From positions 1 through 8,906 of the forward strand of contig JAEZBR010000001.1 in NCBI GenBank assembly GCA_023426935.1: 8,906 bases of DNA, in the 5' to 3' direction. The notes beneath the pieces are model-generated. The model saw nothing but the letters and a program-made list of their open reading frames with translations, searched no databases and was not told the DNA's origin. Position 1 is the first letter of the stretch; each line of letters starts with the position of its first letter. This DNA is from Bacillota bacterium (GTDB lineage: Bacteria > Bacillota_I > Bacilli_A > Erysipelotrichales > Erysipelotrichaceae). Shown here piece by piece: positions 1 to 6,461 of the stretch. The translations under genes were made by a program, and so were the position numbers.

Positions 1-159
1 CAGAGCGCGTTACGGAAAGTACTGGATGCTCAGAAGAATCATACTGAAACTATCCATAAAGGCAAACAGACTTTAAAACAGCTTCTGAAACAGATGATCT
101 CCAAGAAGGATCTGAATCAGCCGAAGGCCAAAGAGAAAGACCGGGGTGTGCAGTTATGA
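1..159 (+). CDS. pcfB: PcfB-like (DUF3801) conjugation protein, 3' end only, apparently shortened
   Basis: Frame 1 is open from the window edge to TGA at 157-159 and gives 52 residues ending KEKDRGVQL. PcfB proteins are accessory factors encoded beside the VirD4-type coupling protein in Gram-positive conjugative plasmids and elements. The stretch SALRKVLDAQKN followed by HKGKQTLKQLLKQ resembles what I recall of the N-terminal third of DUF3801 proteins, while the lysine-rich tail resembles their C-terminus. The central part of the domain, normally with a GVSNIEI-like motif, is absent between them, which suggests an in-frame internal deletion. The stop overlaps the ATG of the next frame (ATGA), as expected of a translationally coupled pcfB-virD4 pair. 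The family call rests on remembered motifs; the 5' part is not in the window. Confidence 0.5.
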   Translation, partial: QSALRKVLDAQKNHTETIHKGKQTLKQLLKQMISKKDLNQPKAKEKDRGVQL

Positions 160-344
160 GCACACGATATAGGAAACTAATCATTATGAGTCTTCCCTAT
201 TTCCTATTCGTCTGGATCTTTGATAAAGTTGGTCAGTCATTCCGATTAGCTTTCGGAACGGATCTGTCTGCAAAGATCCTGCATCTTTCGGAAGGATTCA
301 CGGAAGCATTTCAAAACATATTGGTAAATTATGCCGGTATATGA
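156..344 (+). pseudogene. N-terminal fragment of a VirD4/TraG-type conjugative coupling protein
   Basis: This is a 62-codon open frame whose residues 13-52 (LPYFLFVWIFDKVGQSFRL, then a SAKILHLSEGF segment) match the first membrane segment and following periplasmic-side region of Bacillota VirD4-like coupling proteins. In those, a pattern like LPYLLF...KxGxAxRLAPGADxSxKLL is typical. Full coupling proteins are around 600 residues and carry a RecA-like ATPase domain that pumps DNA into the mating channel. Here similarity ends near residue 53 and the frame stops nine codons later, with no Walker motif in the window. A GGGGTG ribosome binding site precedes the ATG, which overlaps the upstream stop. 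I read it as a truncated, non-functional remnant rather than a genuine small gene. Confidence 0.65.
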
Positions 345-408
345 ATAGAGTTATGAAGGTTTTCTCCCAATATAAAACTCAATAAACGATCCGACATATT
401 GCAGAATT

Positions 409-442
409 AAAAACTGCAAACCCTAATAAACAGAGGGCCTGC
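409..442 (-). terminator. Rho-independent terminator of the tRNA-Arg gene
   Basis: Read on the minus strand, positions 442-434 (GCAGGCCCT) pair with 424-416 (AGGGTTTGC) to make a 9-bp stem with two G-U pairs and a 9-nt loop. After AG there follow five T residues (413-409). It begins 12 nt past the encoded CCA of the tRNA, an expected place for its terminator. The stem is of only moderate strength because of the wobble pairs. Confidence 0.6.
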
Positions 443-453
443 AGTAAGTTTAC

Positions 454-530
454 TGGCGTCCCCGGGCGGATTTGAACCGCCGACCTTCCGCTTAGGAGGC
501 GGACGCTCTATCCAGCTGAGCTACGGGGAC
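454..530 (-). tRNA. tRNA-Arg with anticodon CCT (reads AGG)
   Basis: The minus strand from 530 to 454 folds as a complete cloverleaf of 77 nt: acceptor GTCCCCG/CGGGGAC (7 bp), D-stem GCTC/GAGC, anticodon stem TCCGC/GCGGA around the loop CTCCTAA (anticodon CCT), variable region AGGTC, T-stem GGCGG/CCGCC around TTCAAAT, discriminator G, and an encoded CCA at 456-454. All stems pair perfectly. The 3' end faces the conjugative-element remnant at 1-344; tRNA 3' ends are frequent attachment sites for tyrosine-recombinase elements. The gene is intact, as expected when an integrating element restores the tRNA end. Confidence 0.97.
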
Positions 531-537
531 ATAACAA

Positions 538-550
538 TGTTATAATTATA
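538..550. promoter_or_regulatory. Symmetric -10 element, possibly a bidirectional promoter
   Basis: Positions 541-550 read TATAATTATA, a perfect palindrome, so each strand carries TATAAT. On the plus strand TG at 538-539 gives an extended -10 (TGTTATAAT) ahead of the gene starting at 579. On the minus strand TATAAT (550-545) ends 14 nt before the first tRNA base, which suits a short tRNA leader. I could not see a good -35 hexamer on either side. This is the only AT-rich promoter-like sequence between the tRNA and the divergent gene. Confidence 0.55.
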
Positions 551-578
551 CAACAAACACGTGAGGAAGGAAGTAAAC

Positions 579-1106
579 ATGCGAGCCTTATATAAGAATC
601 AACCGGTAGATTACAACGAGGGAAAGACTGAATTTGTTAAAGAATTCAATCAACAGATAAAAGATTTTGGGGCTATCGCTTATAATCACAACACAAATAC
701 TTACCAGTTCATTCAAAAATTCGAAGAGATCGAGTTTATTAATGAGATCTATCCCTGGTACTTTATGGTCAAGCCTTCGATTCTTCCTAACGGAATTGAT
801 ATTCAGATGGCTTATGAGTTTGATCCTGAAGCCTATGCGGATGATCCGGAAATAACTTCCTTGTGGCAACAAGCCGTTGCAGAAGGTCAGTCAATTTATG
901 ACTACGATGAAGAAGGACAAATCTTTGAAAAAGATTTAATTCCCTTAACCGCCCAACCAACCAAACATACCGTTTGGATTCTAAATGAAGACGGATATAA
1001 ATATTTAACCCAGTACGATAAATTATTGTTACTGCCTATGATTAAGTATCTGGATATTGCTAGAGACGTGATTAAGAATCATACGATCAAACCCTTTGAA
1101 GAATAA
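579..1106 (+). CDS. Uncharacterised acidic cytosolic protein, 175 residues
   Basis: I do not recognise this protein. A longer frame opens at GTG 561, but the ATG at 579 is preferred because GAGGAAGG (563-570) lies 8 nt upstream as a Shine-Dalgarno sequence and would be inside the longer version. The protein has no signal peptide or membrane segment. It is rich in Asp, Glu, Tyr and Ile, with an acidic middle (a DYDEEGQIFEKD segment) and a more hydrophobic C-terminal helix-like stretch near LLLLPMIKYLDIARDVIK. It is transcribed alone, away from the tRNA and towards the pilus-like operon, and ends at a terminator shared with that operon. Nothing ties it to the mobile element or to the operon. 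The frame is well supported as a real gene; the function is unknown. Confidence 0.85.
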   Translation: MRALYKNQPVDYNEGKTEFVKEFNQQIKDFGAIAYNHNTNTYQFIQKFEEIEFINEIYPWYFMVKPSILPNGIDIQMAYEFDPEAYADDPEITSLWQQAVAEGQSIYDYDEEGQIFEKDLIPLTAQPTKHTVWILNEDGYKYLTQYDKLLLLPMIKYLDIARDVIKNHTIKPFEE

Positions 1107-1128
1107 AAACCGGGATAACCCGGCTTTT
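1105..1128. terminator. Bidirectional terminator between convergent genes
   Basis: CCGGG (1110-1114), loop ATAA, CCCGG (1119-1123) forms a 5-bp GC hairpin flanked by AAAAA on the left and CTTTT on the right, so each strand has a T-run after the stem. On the minus strand it follows the DUF885 stop immediately; on the plus strand it begins 4 nt after the stop of the 175-residue gene. The run of A serves as the T-tract of the leftward terminator and overlaps the plus-strand stop codon, a very compact convergent junction. Confidence 0.85.
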
Positions 1129-2848
1129 ACTTATTCGTTTTAATATAATTGTTTACCTGCTTCTTCAAATAATCATAATCACAGGAACCGGCATTTAGAA
1201 TCACTGTATGATAATCCTTATAGTTGAATTTACTGGCCAATGCGTCTTTGGCGCTAGTCTCTAAATTCTTCATCTCCATATAACCGACTCCGTAAGGTAA
1301 ATACAGCCCCGGATCGTCAACAACTGCCTGATATAATGATTCACCGTTTCCGGTGCCATAATACTGGCTGACAAATGTTTCTACGGTATCGGCATCCGCA
1401 TTCTCATAGTTGACCATAATATCGACAACCGACATTACTTGGTAGAACAGAACCTCATCGATACTTAACATATCGATTGTATTCTGATTAGTAATTTTAC
1501 TATACTCAATCCCGAAGGATTCAACATATACCGCCCAGCCTTCGGCATAGCCGATATAACTCATGATTCCTAATAACGGAGAATAGTTATTCGCCAGGTC
1601 ATAAGTAATTTGGTAACAATGTCCCGGATATCCTTCATGAGCCAAGGTGGTAAATAAATCATTAGAGGCATTGGCATTGACCTTGATTACATTATCAACG
1701 AAGTCATCAATTGTCGGATTAACATAGTAAGCTGCAATCGAATCGGACGCAACCGAACTATCTAGATAACTGATCGTATAATTGACATCGGCTGCGGTCG
1801 GAAAATCGTTAGTCATCGCTTCCTTAAGATGAGCTAAAATCTCTTCCGGATTAGTATAACCATAATCTACCGTATCCGGATAAGCACTGGGATCAGCCTG
1901 ATAGAGCGTCCGTAGGGCGGAAACTTCATCATTAATGAAGGAAATCAGTTCTTTCTTGGCTTCTTTCGGCGTTAACGAAGAACTAGTCTGATCTTTGAGC
2001 AATAAGGCATAATACTTTTTACCATTATTCCATGATGCCAAGGAACCGGTACTGGTCGTCGTCTTTTTAGCCTCGGTGAAATAGTCAATGATCTCTTGAT
2101 AGGCCGGAATAAGACTCTCATCACAAGCCTTGCTGACTTGTTGTTGGTAATCCGTCTTCGCTTCATCTGACAGGTAAGTAGCTTTAGCAATCTGATTATT
2201 TGCGGTAGTCGCAACTGCGGTGTTACCCTTAGAATCGACAATCTTTTGACAATAATCGATTATTCCCTGCATCGTGTCGGCTGACTGCTCAATACCCTTT
2301 TCCTTTTGGGTTTTAGTGTAAGAAAGGCAATCTTCAAGATAAGCCTTTGTTTCGGTAATATAGGTAATAATATCTTTGACATCCTGCTCGTTATAGATTA
2401 CGAATTCAGTTAAATTAGTAATAAGGTTAACATTCAAACCATTACCGGGCGTGAAATAGAAATAGTAATCTTCATAATTCTTATAAGCAATTTGGGTTTC
2501 CAAATATTTCTGATAACGATCATAAATATTTTGGTCTGAGGTACTTAGTTTACTACGTTGAATCTTTTTCAAATTCGTCAAAGATTCTTCATAGGCAGTG
2601 GTATCGAAATCTTCACTTTGACTGCCCAATGTCGCTTCCATATCTTCTAAGCCATAGGCTTTTAAATCTTTGACGGTATAATGGGCTGTTAATTTATTCT
2701 TTGAAAGATAGTTAATCAATTCATTCTGCTGATAAGTTTCAAATTGCGCCGTAACATCTGTCGAAACGGTTTGACTGTCGCTGCCGCGGGAAACACATCC
2801 GCTTAAAAACATTAAGGTAGCGAGTACACTAATCAGAATCTTCTTCAT
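1127..2848 (-). CDS. DUF885-family lipoprotein, predicted zinc metallopeptidase
   Basis: Start chosen at M of MKKILISVLATLMFLSGC: AGGAGG sits 6 nt upstream (2860-2855), whereas the longer frame has 26 extra residues with no export logic. The 573-residue protein has a type II signal peptide with lipobox LSGC, Cys18 being the lipidated residue, so it should be anchored on the outer face of the membrane. The DUF885 signature is clear: HEGYPGH at 404-410 and EGWAVYVE at 436-443, which in this family are taken to be the zinc-binding His/Glu set of a zincin-like fold. Length fits the family. The substrate is unknown; a peptide or peptidoglycan stem peptide is an inference. Last gene of the minus-strand operon; it starts inside the end of the FemX-like gene (20-nt overlap), so its translation is probably coupled. 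Confidence 0.88.
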   Translation of the reverse strand: MKKILISVLATLMFLSGCVSRGSDSQTVSTDVTAQFETYQQNELINYLSKNKLTAHYTVKDLKAYGLEDMEATLGSQSEDFDTTAYEESLTNLKKIQRSKLSTSDQNIYDRYQKYLETQIAYKNYEDYYFYFTPGNGLNVNLITNLTEFVIYNEQDVKDIITYITETKAYLEDCLSYTKTQKEKGIEQSADTMQGIIDYCQKIVDSKGNTAVATTANNQIAKATYLSDEAKTDYQQQVSKACDESLIPAYQEIIDYFTEAKKTTTSTGSLASWNNGKKYYALLLKDQTSSSLTPKEAKKELISFINDEVSALRTLYQADPSAYPDTVDYGYTNPEEILAHLKEAMTNDFPTAADVNYTISYLDSSVASDSIAAYYVNPTIDDFVDNVIKVNANASNDLFTTLAHEGYPGHCYQITYDLANNYSPLLGIMSYIGYAEGWAVYVESFGIEYSKITNQNTIDMLSIDEVLFYQVMSVVDIMVNYENADADTVETFVSQYYGTGNGESLYQAVVDDPGLYLPYGVGYMEMKNLETSAKDALASKFNYKDYHTVILNAGSCDYDYLKKQVNNYIKTNK

Positions 2849-3926
2849 GTTTTTCCTCCTGCTGTTTTTGCTTAACAGCTTTAGCGACTTGGCGGCTGCG
2901 ATGTTTTTGCAACATACCATAGGCAATAATAAATCCTTTATATATTAACGGTTTAGTCGGATAGTCTATCTCACCGTAATACTCCTGCAAGCCTTCTTCA
3001 TTACAGAAGCCAATCTTGAATTGATATAGTCCATCTGAGATATCTTCGGAAATTATTCCCCCCATATCATAGGTGTGACAATGGGAGTCGACAGCCCAGT
3101 TGATTAAGGCATGCTGGAGGAAATAGTTCGGTAACAAATTTCTTAGTCTTCCGGTACTTCCGGAGTGATAGTAATATAAGTGCCCGGCATAGTTCATCCC
3201 GACTGTTCCCGCCAGATACTCATCATCTTTTTTCGCTAAATATAGTCGTGCTTCATCATGGGAGAAATTTTGGGCAATCAACTCGAAGAATTCCCGGGGA
3301 CGGTGTTCGATTCCATCTCTGATTGCGGTTTCTTCCAAAATTTTCATGAAGACATCGAGATGTTCCTTGGTAAAGCCTTCTTCTAAAGTCAGCCCGTTTC
3401 GTAAAGATTTGTTAACATTCCTCCGCGTCTTGATTCTGAACATTGACATGATTTGATCGAATGTACGATCTTTAAGATAGAAAACCATACTTCTTCTAGA
3501 CATAACCAAATCTCTTTTACTGAATCCTTTGCCGCGGATTTTTAGACCGGCTGTTTTAAATCTTTCTTCTTCTTTCTCATCATATTGCCAATTCGGATCG
3601 AAACGAATCGCAAAAGCTTTATACTTCGCAACTAATGGCCGAATCTCACAAATAATCTCATGTATCGCTTCCAAGTCATGTTGGGGTGATACCGGTCCAC
3701 GATTAACATATAGCAGAGAATATCCCATTGCGATCGGTCGAACATAAACTGTTGCGGCTTCGGTAATCTTTCCTTGCGCATCTACTACCGTAACAAATTC
3801 TGCCTTAAGGTTATGATGAACTTTCGCCCAACGCGGATCCTGAATAAAATGCGTGTCTGATACCGAGCTAACAAACTCTTGATATTCTTTTACCTTTTTT
3901 AAGTCATTCTGATCAATAATTGGCAT
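2829..3926 (-). CDS. FemAB/MurM-family aminoacyltransferase (lipid II peptide-bridge type)
   Basis: A 365-residue cytosolic protein of the FemXAB peptidyltransferase family, which transfers amino acids from aminoacyl-tRNA to the stem peptide of peptidoglycan precursors to build interpeptide bridges. Family hallmarks visible are YVNRGPVS (73-80), FDPNW (109-113), a C-terminal GNAT-like half with YYYHSGS (251-257), NYFLQHALINWA (267-278), YDMGGI (286-291), GLYQFKIGF (299-307) and EYYGEIDY (315-322). At this length there is no room for the long coiled-coil arm of S. aureus FemA/FemX, so it is closer in build to the compact Weissella FemX type. The last 25 residues are highly charged, and their codons contain the ribosome binding site of the next gene. 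GGGAG 9 nt before the ATG supports this start. The amino acid transferred cannot be told from sequence. Confidence 0.85.
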   Translation of the reverse strand: MPIIDQNDLKKVKEYQEFVSSVSDTHFIQDPRWAKVHHNLKAEFVTVVDAQGKITEAATVYVRPIAMGYSLLYVNRGPVSPQHDLEAIHEIICEIRPLVAKYKAFAIRFDPNWQYDEKEEERFKTAGLKIRGKGFSKRDLVMSRRSMVFYLKDRTFDQIMSMFRIKTRRNVNKSLRNGLTLEEGFTKEHLDVFMKILEETAIRDGIEHRPREFFELIAQNFSHDEARLYLAKKDDEYLAGTVGMNYAGHLYYYHSGSTGRLRNLLPNYFLQHALINWAVDSHCHTYDMGGIISEDISDGLYQFKIGFCNEEGLQEYYGEIDYPTKPLIYKGFIIAYGMLQKHRSRQVAKAVKQKQQEEKHEEDSD

Positions 3927-3929
3927 CGA

Positions 3930-4163
3930 TTAATACTCCCTTCGTAGTTGCAGAATCGTTTCTCCTGGATTCATGCTGATAATAACTCTTTCAATTCGCT
4001 TATGCTTATAAGTATGTCGAACAAAATCTCTTAAGATATGCGTATGATAACCATGAATCACAATCAAAGTATCATATTGCGGTGATAAGGAATTCAGTAA
4101 ATTATTCAACAAGACTTTGGCCTCAATCACATTTAGACCATGAATGTCTACTTCGTAGTCCAT
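3930..4163 (-). CDS. Stand-alone Smr-domain protein, 77 residues
   Basis: The whole protein is a single Smr (small MutS-related) domain. It has the opening D-x-H-G motif (D6-I-H8-G9) followed by E14-A15, the central IHGYHTHILR (36-45) in place of the usual HGxGxGxLR loop, and a closing NPGETILQL (65-73) in place of GATVVxL. Smr domains bind nucleic acid and some are DNA or RNA nucleases; the glycine-poor loop with extra His residues is a variant whose activity I cannot predict. The ATG overlaps the stop of the ATPase gene by one base (TAATG), and the FemX-like gene starts 3 nt after its stop. Its job in a pilus-like operon is unknown, though it lies between the ATPase and the cell-wall enzymes. 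Confidence 0.8.
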   Translation of the reverse strand: MDYEVDIHGLNVIEAKVLLNNLLNSLSPQYDTLIVIHGYHTHILRDFVRHTYKHKRIERVIISMNPGETILQLRREY

Positions 4164-5233
4164 TATTTGAGTTTCTCCTGAATATTACTGGGATTAACGG
4201 CATACATCATCGCAACTTCCTTAGTAATCTTACCCTCTTGATACAAGCGAAGAATATCGCTGTCCATAGTATTCATTCCTAATTCCTTGGAAGAATAGAT
4301 AACATTATCGATTTGATAAGTCTTACCCTCCCGAATTAAGTTGGAAATTGCCGGAGTAATTTTCATGATTTCAAATGCCGGAATCAGTTTACCGTTTTTA
4401 TCCGGTAATAACTGTTGCGAGACAACGGCTTTTAACACCATCGAAAGCTGGACGCGTACCTGTTGTTGTTGATTAGGCGAAAAAACATCGATGATCCGGT
4501 CAATTGTTTTCGCCGCTCCAATCGTATGCAGGCTGGAGAAGACTAAATGCCCGGTCTCCGTTGCGGTCAATGCCGTCGCAATCGTTTCATGATCCCGCAT
4601 CTCGCCTAACAAAATTACATCCGGAGCTTCCCTTAAAGCCGCTCTTAAAGCGGTCTCATAATTCTTAGTGTCATGGGCAATCTCGCGCTGTGAAACAATC
4701 GACTTGTCGTGACGATGAATAAACTCAATCGGATCTTCAATCGTAATAATATGATCAATTTTTTCATGATTAATCCGATCAATGATACAGGCTAGTGTCG
4801 TTGATTTACCACTGCCAGCTGGTCCGGTAACTAGAATCAAACCGTTTTTCTCCTGATAGAAATCAATGATCGTATCGGGGATACCGATTAGTTTAGGATT
4901 AGGCAAATTAAAGTCAACAACTCTTAAAACCATGGCTAAAGAATTTCTCTGCCTGAAAGCATTGCAACGGAAGCGTCCGACTTCGGGAATCGAGAATGAA
5001 AAATCATCGTCACCTTCAGAATCCAAAATATCCATACTCCTTCCGGATAAAGTATAAACTTCACCAATTAGCAATGAAGATAAATCCCGTTTGATTACTT
5101 CATCACTGTAAGGAGTAATGACTCCGTTAATTTTAATTGAGCATTTGGCGCCTGGAACAATGAAAACATCGGAACCTTTAACTTTGATAGACTCTTCCAA
5201 GATACTGCGGATTTTTAAAGGCTTTTCATCCAT
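4163..5233 (-). CDS. pilT: PilT-type hexameric ATPase of a type IV pilus-like system
   Basis: Start placed at MDEKPLKIRS, two bases after the preceding stop with an AGGA ribosome binding site; the longer frame would run into the upstream gene. The 356-residue product has the N-terminal PAS-like domain of secretion ATPases (SDVFIVPGAKCSIKINGV) and then a RecA-like domain: Walker A GPAGSGKST (137-145, Lys143), Asp box ITIEDPIEF, Walker B DVILLGEMRD (205-214, catalytic Glu211) and His box with His236. The PilT hallmark AIRNLIRE appears as AISNLIRE (295-302), followed by a MNTMDSDILRLYQEGKI segment that also matches PilT. The length is PilT-like and shorter than PilB. PilT normally powers pilus retraction at the PilC platform. 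It is the only ATPase in this operon, so it may instead have an assembly or dual role. Confidence 0.93.
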   Translation of the reverse strand: MDEKPLKIRSILEESIKVKGSDVFIVPGAKCSIKINGVITPYSDEVIKRDLSSLLIGEVYTLSGRSMDILDSEGDDDFSFSIPEVGRFRCNAFRQRNSLAMVLRVVDFNLPNPKLIGIPDTIIDFYQEKNGLILVTGPAGSGKSTTLACIIDRINHEKIDHIITIEDPIEFIHRHDKSIVSQREIAHDTKNYETALRAALREAPDVILLGEMRDHETIATALTATETGHLVFSSLHTIGAAKTIDRIIDVFSPNQQQQVRVQLSMVLKAVVSQQLLPDKNGKLIPAFEIMKITPAISNLIREGKTYQIDNVIYSSKELGMNTMDSDILRLYQEGKITKEVAMMYAVNPSNIQEKLK

Positions 5234-5235
5234 AA

Positions 5236-5655
5236 TTAATCCTGCGCTTTCCAAACATTCAATTCCTTGGTAGCATCCCATTCCTGAGTATTAACGACCT
5301 TATAAGCTTGAATCTGATAATCCTGGTCATTTAAATTTAAGACCGCGACTAATTGTTGGTCATTATCGATTTCGACCGTCAGTAACAATTCGTCTGCTTC
5401 AATTTTACCATATTGACTCAACGAATTCTTTGAAACCCCTGATTTTAAAGTCTTGTCGACTTCACCGATAATCCGTTGCATTTTGGCATCGGCTCCATAA
5501 TAAGCAATCTCATACTGAATATTCTTTTGAGTTAAATTGTGATCGTTTCTAGCCACTAACCAATTCAAAGCGCTGAATCCTACTAAACTAACCGTGATTA
5601 GAACTAAAATCAGACTAGAGATTCCTAAGCCCAAGGAAGGATGTTTAATTTTCAT
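5236..5655 (-). CDS. Pilin-operon single-pass membrane protein, minor-pseudopilin-like
   Basis: 139 residues from MKIKHPSLGLGISSL. This start is preferred because GGAG lies 7 nt upstream and the longer frame overlaps deeper into the previous gene; the remaining overlap is 11 nt. A single membrane helix spans about residues 10-32, followed by an extracellular domain starting with a helical stretch (TQKNIQYEIAYYGADAKMQRI) and a beta-rich end. The KHPSLG-x-G-x-SSLIL start and the AYY segment are what I remember from proteins coded just before pilT in Lachnospiraceae-type pilin operons; these are generally unannotated. There is no G/FxxxE prepilin site, so cleavage by a prepilin peptidase is not predicted. 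The role could be that of a minor pilin, or of the bulky tip subunit as GspK/PilX is in other systems; this is inference. Confidence 0.7.
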   Translation of the reverse strand: MKIKHPSLGLGISSLILVLITVSLVGFSALNWLVARNDHNLTQKNIQYEIAYYGADAKMQRIIGEVDKTLKSGVSKNSLSQYGKIEADELLLTVEIDNDQQLVAVLNLNDQDYQIQAYKVVNTQEWDATKELNVWKAQD

Positions 5656-6010
5656 GGTCGGTCTCCGAAAGATAAGTGCCATCTTCTAAAGTAAACAATT
5701 CTTCACCTTTGGCACTCACTTTAACAACGATTGAATAATACTTACCACTGGGATATTCTTCTATGCTTGTTTTAACAACATAAGTTAGATTATCTTCGGA
5801 ATATTCTTTACTTTCTAGCGTTTGACTCTGAGGATCCGCGATATATTCTTCAATCTTATTCTGACTGAAGATTAGGGCCTTATTCTCATTCTGACTTTTT
5901 TGACTAAGTAAATATCCTTCCGTCGAAAACTTAACAACTACTGCCAAGACCACAATTAAGAATCCGATGACGATAATCAATTCAATCAGAATGCTGTTGT
6001 GTTTAGTCAT
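5645..6010 (-). CDS. Type IV pilin-like protein with IEL motif
   Basis: 121 residues. The N-terminus MTKHNSILIELIIVIGFLI resembles a class III signal sequence: ILIEL aligns with TLIEL, keeping the Glu at the +5 position, but the expected Gly at -1 is Asn. The hydrophobic helix covers about residues 6-28, and the remainder is a small acidic domain with alternating beta-like segments (LTYVVKTSI, YYSIVVKVSA). That is the layout of a minor pilin or pseudopilin. AAGGTG 5 nt before the ATG serves as the ribosome binding site, and the start overlaps the end of the DUF4860 gene by 8 nt. Of the four small proteins it is the most pilin-like. Whether it is cleaved depends on a peptidase tolerating Asn, which is doubtful. 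Confidence 0.72.
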   Translation of the reverse strand: MTKHNSILIELIIVIGFLIVVLAVVVKFSTEGYLLSQKSQNENKALIFSQNKIEEYIADPQSQTLESKEYSEDNLTYVVKTSIEEYPSGKYYSIVVKVSAKGEELFTLEDGTYLSETDHEN

Positions 6011-6461
6011 GGTCGCACCTTAAAGAAAGAACCATTTCTTTATCATCGTTATTCTTACTTAGAGTAATAGTCAAAATATTTTGATTAAGTTTATAGGTGA
6101 TGGCATCCATCTTGGTAATCTTATCGCCGACACTGGGAATGAACGTCCCCTCCGTTGTTAAGTTATATTCCCTCAAATATTCCTCATAGACATATAGATA
6201 TGTTTTATTCGTCAGATTATCGATGACCAAACAATTCACTTTTTCGTGTTCCTCAACCTTAATACTATTGGCTGTCTCATTATTACGAATCTTATTACTT
6301 AAATAAGATACAGTCGATCTTAAATAAGTATCTTCAGCATTTATCTTGGAGACCTGATAATAGTAACGGGTTCCGATCATTAAGGACACAATAATCAAAA
6401 TAATGAATAAGCCATAAATAATCAAGACGGTAAAGTCCGTTAAAGATTTGTGCTCGTTCAT
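6003..6461 (-). CDS. DUF4860-family pilin-operon membrane protein
   Basis: 152 residues. A short N-terminus MNEHKSLTDFTVLIIYGLF leads into a membrane helix (about 9-31), then a domain with SNKIRNNETANSIKVEE, an LVIDN/TYLYVYEEYLREY segment and an ITYKLNQNILTITLS end. This order of motifs (KIR-N then a single-strand YVYEYxxxLRE) is what I recall of DUF4860, a family found beside GspF-type genes in Bacillota and built like a pseudopilin. The position of the usual Gly at the potential processing site is occupied by Lys or Asp depending on the alignment, and no Glu+5 is present. The ATG overlaps the upstream stop as ATGA, and GGGGTG 7 nt ahead is the ribosome binding site. The function is unknown beyond membership of the filament or platform set. 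Confidence 0.72.
   Translation of the reverse strand: MNEHKSLTDFTVLIIYGLFIILIIVSLMIGTRYYYQVSKINAEDTYLRSTVSYLSNKIRNNETANSIKVEEHEKVNCLVIDNLTNKTYLYVYEEYLREYNLTTEGTFIPSVGDKITKMDAITYKLNQNILTITLSKNNDDKEMVLSLRCDHD

Larger units (their letters stand above)
1..344 (+). mobile_element. Remnant of an integrative conjugative element next to a tRNA-Arg gene
   Basis: Two consecutive, overlapping conjugation-type frames (PcfB-like, then the N-terminus of a VirD4-like protein) stop abruptly and are followed by non-coding DNA and a tRNA gene whose 3' end faces them. In Bacillota conjugative elements pcfB is commonly followed directly by virD4, so the gene order fits. The coupling protein is cut to about 62 residues of an expected roughly 600, so this piece cannot be functional by itself. 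The left extent lies outside the window. No integrase, relaxase or duplicated tRNA 3' end is visible here, so the integration site is inferred from position only. Confidence 0.55.

Noticed and set aside
341..385. 14-codon frame after the VirD4 fragment (MNRVMKVFSQYKTQ)
   Set aside because: Too short to judge. I considered that it might be the tail of another mobile-element gene, but no recognisable motif or ribosome binding site supports this.
442..455. CAGTAA-GT-TTACTG inverted repeat at the tRNA 3' end, considered as an attachment core or terminator
   Set aside because: Only 6-bp arms with a 2-nt gap, no T-run, and no second copy in the window; the 409-442 hairpin is the better terminator.
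588..872. 94-codon minus-strand open frame
   Set aside because: It lies inside the 175-residue gene on the opposite strand, has no ribosome binding site, and its product resembles no family; the plus-strand frame has a strong start context.
1972..2241. 89-codon minus-strand open frame inside the DUF885 gene
   Set aside because: An alternative frame of a gene with intact catalytic motifs; its arginine-rich product is typical of a shadow translation.
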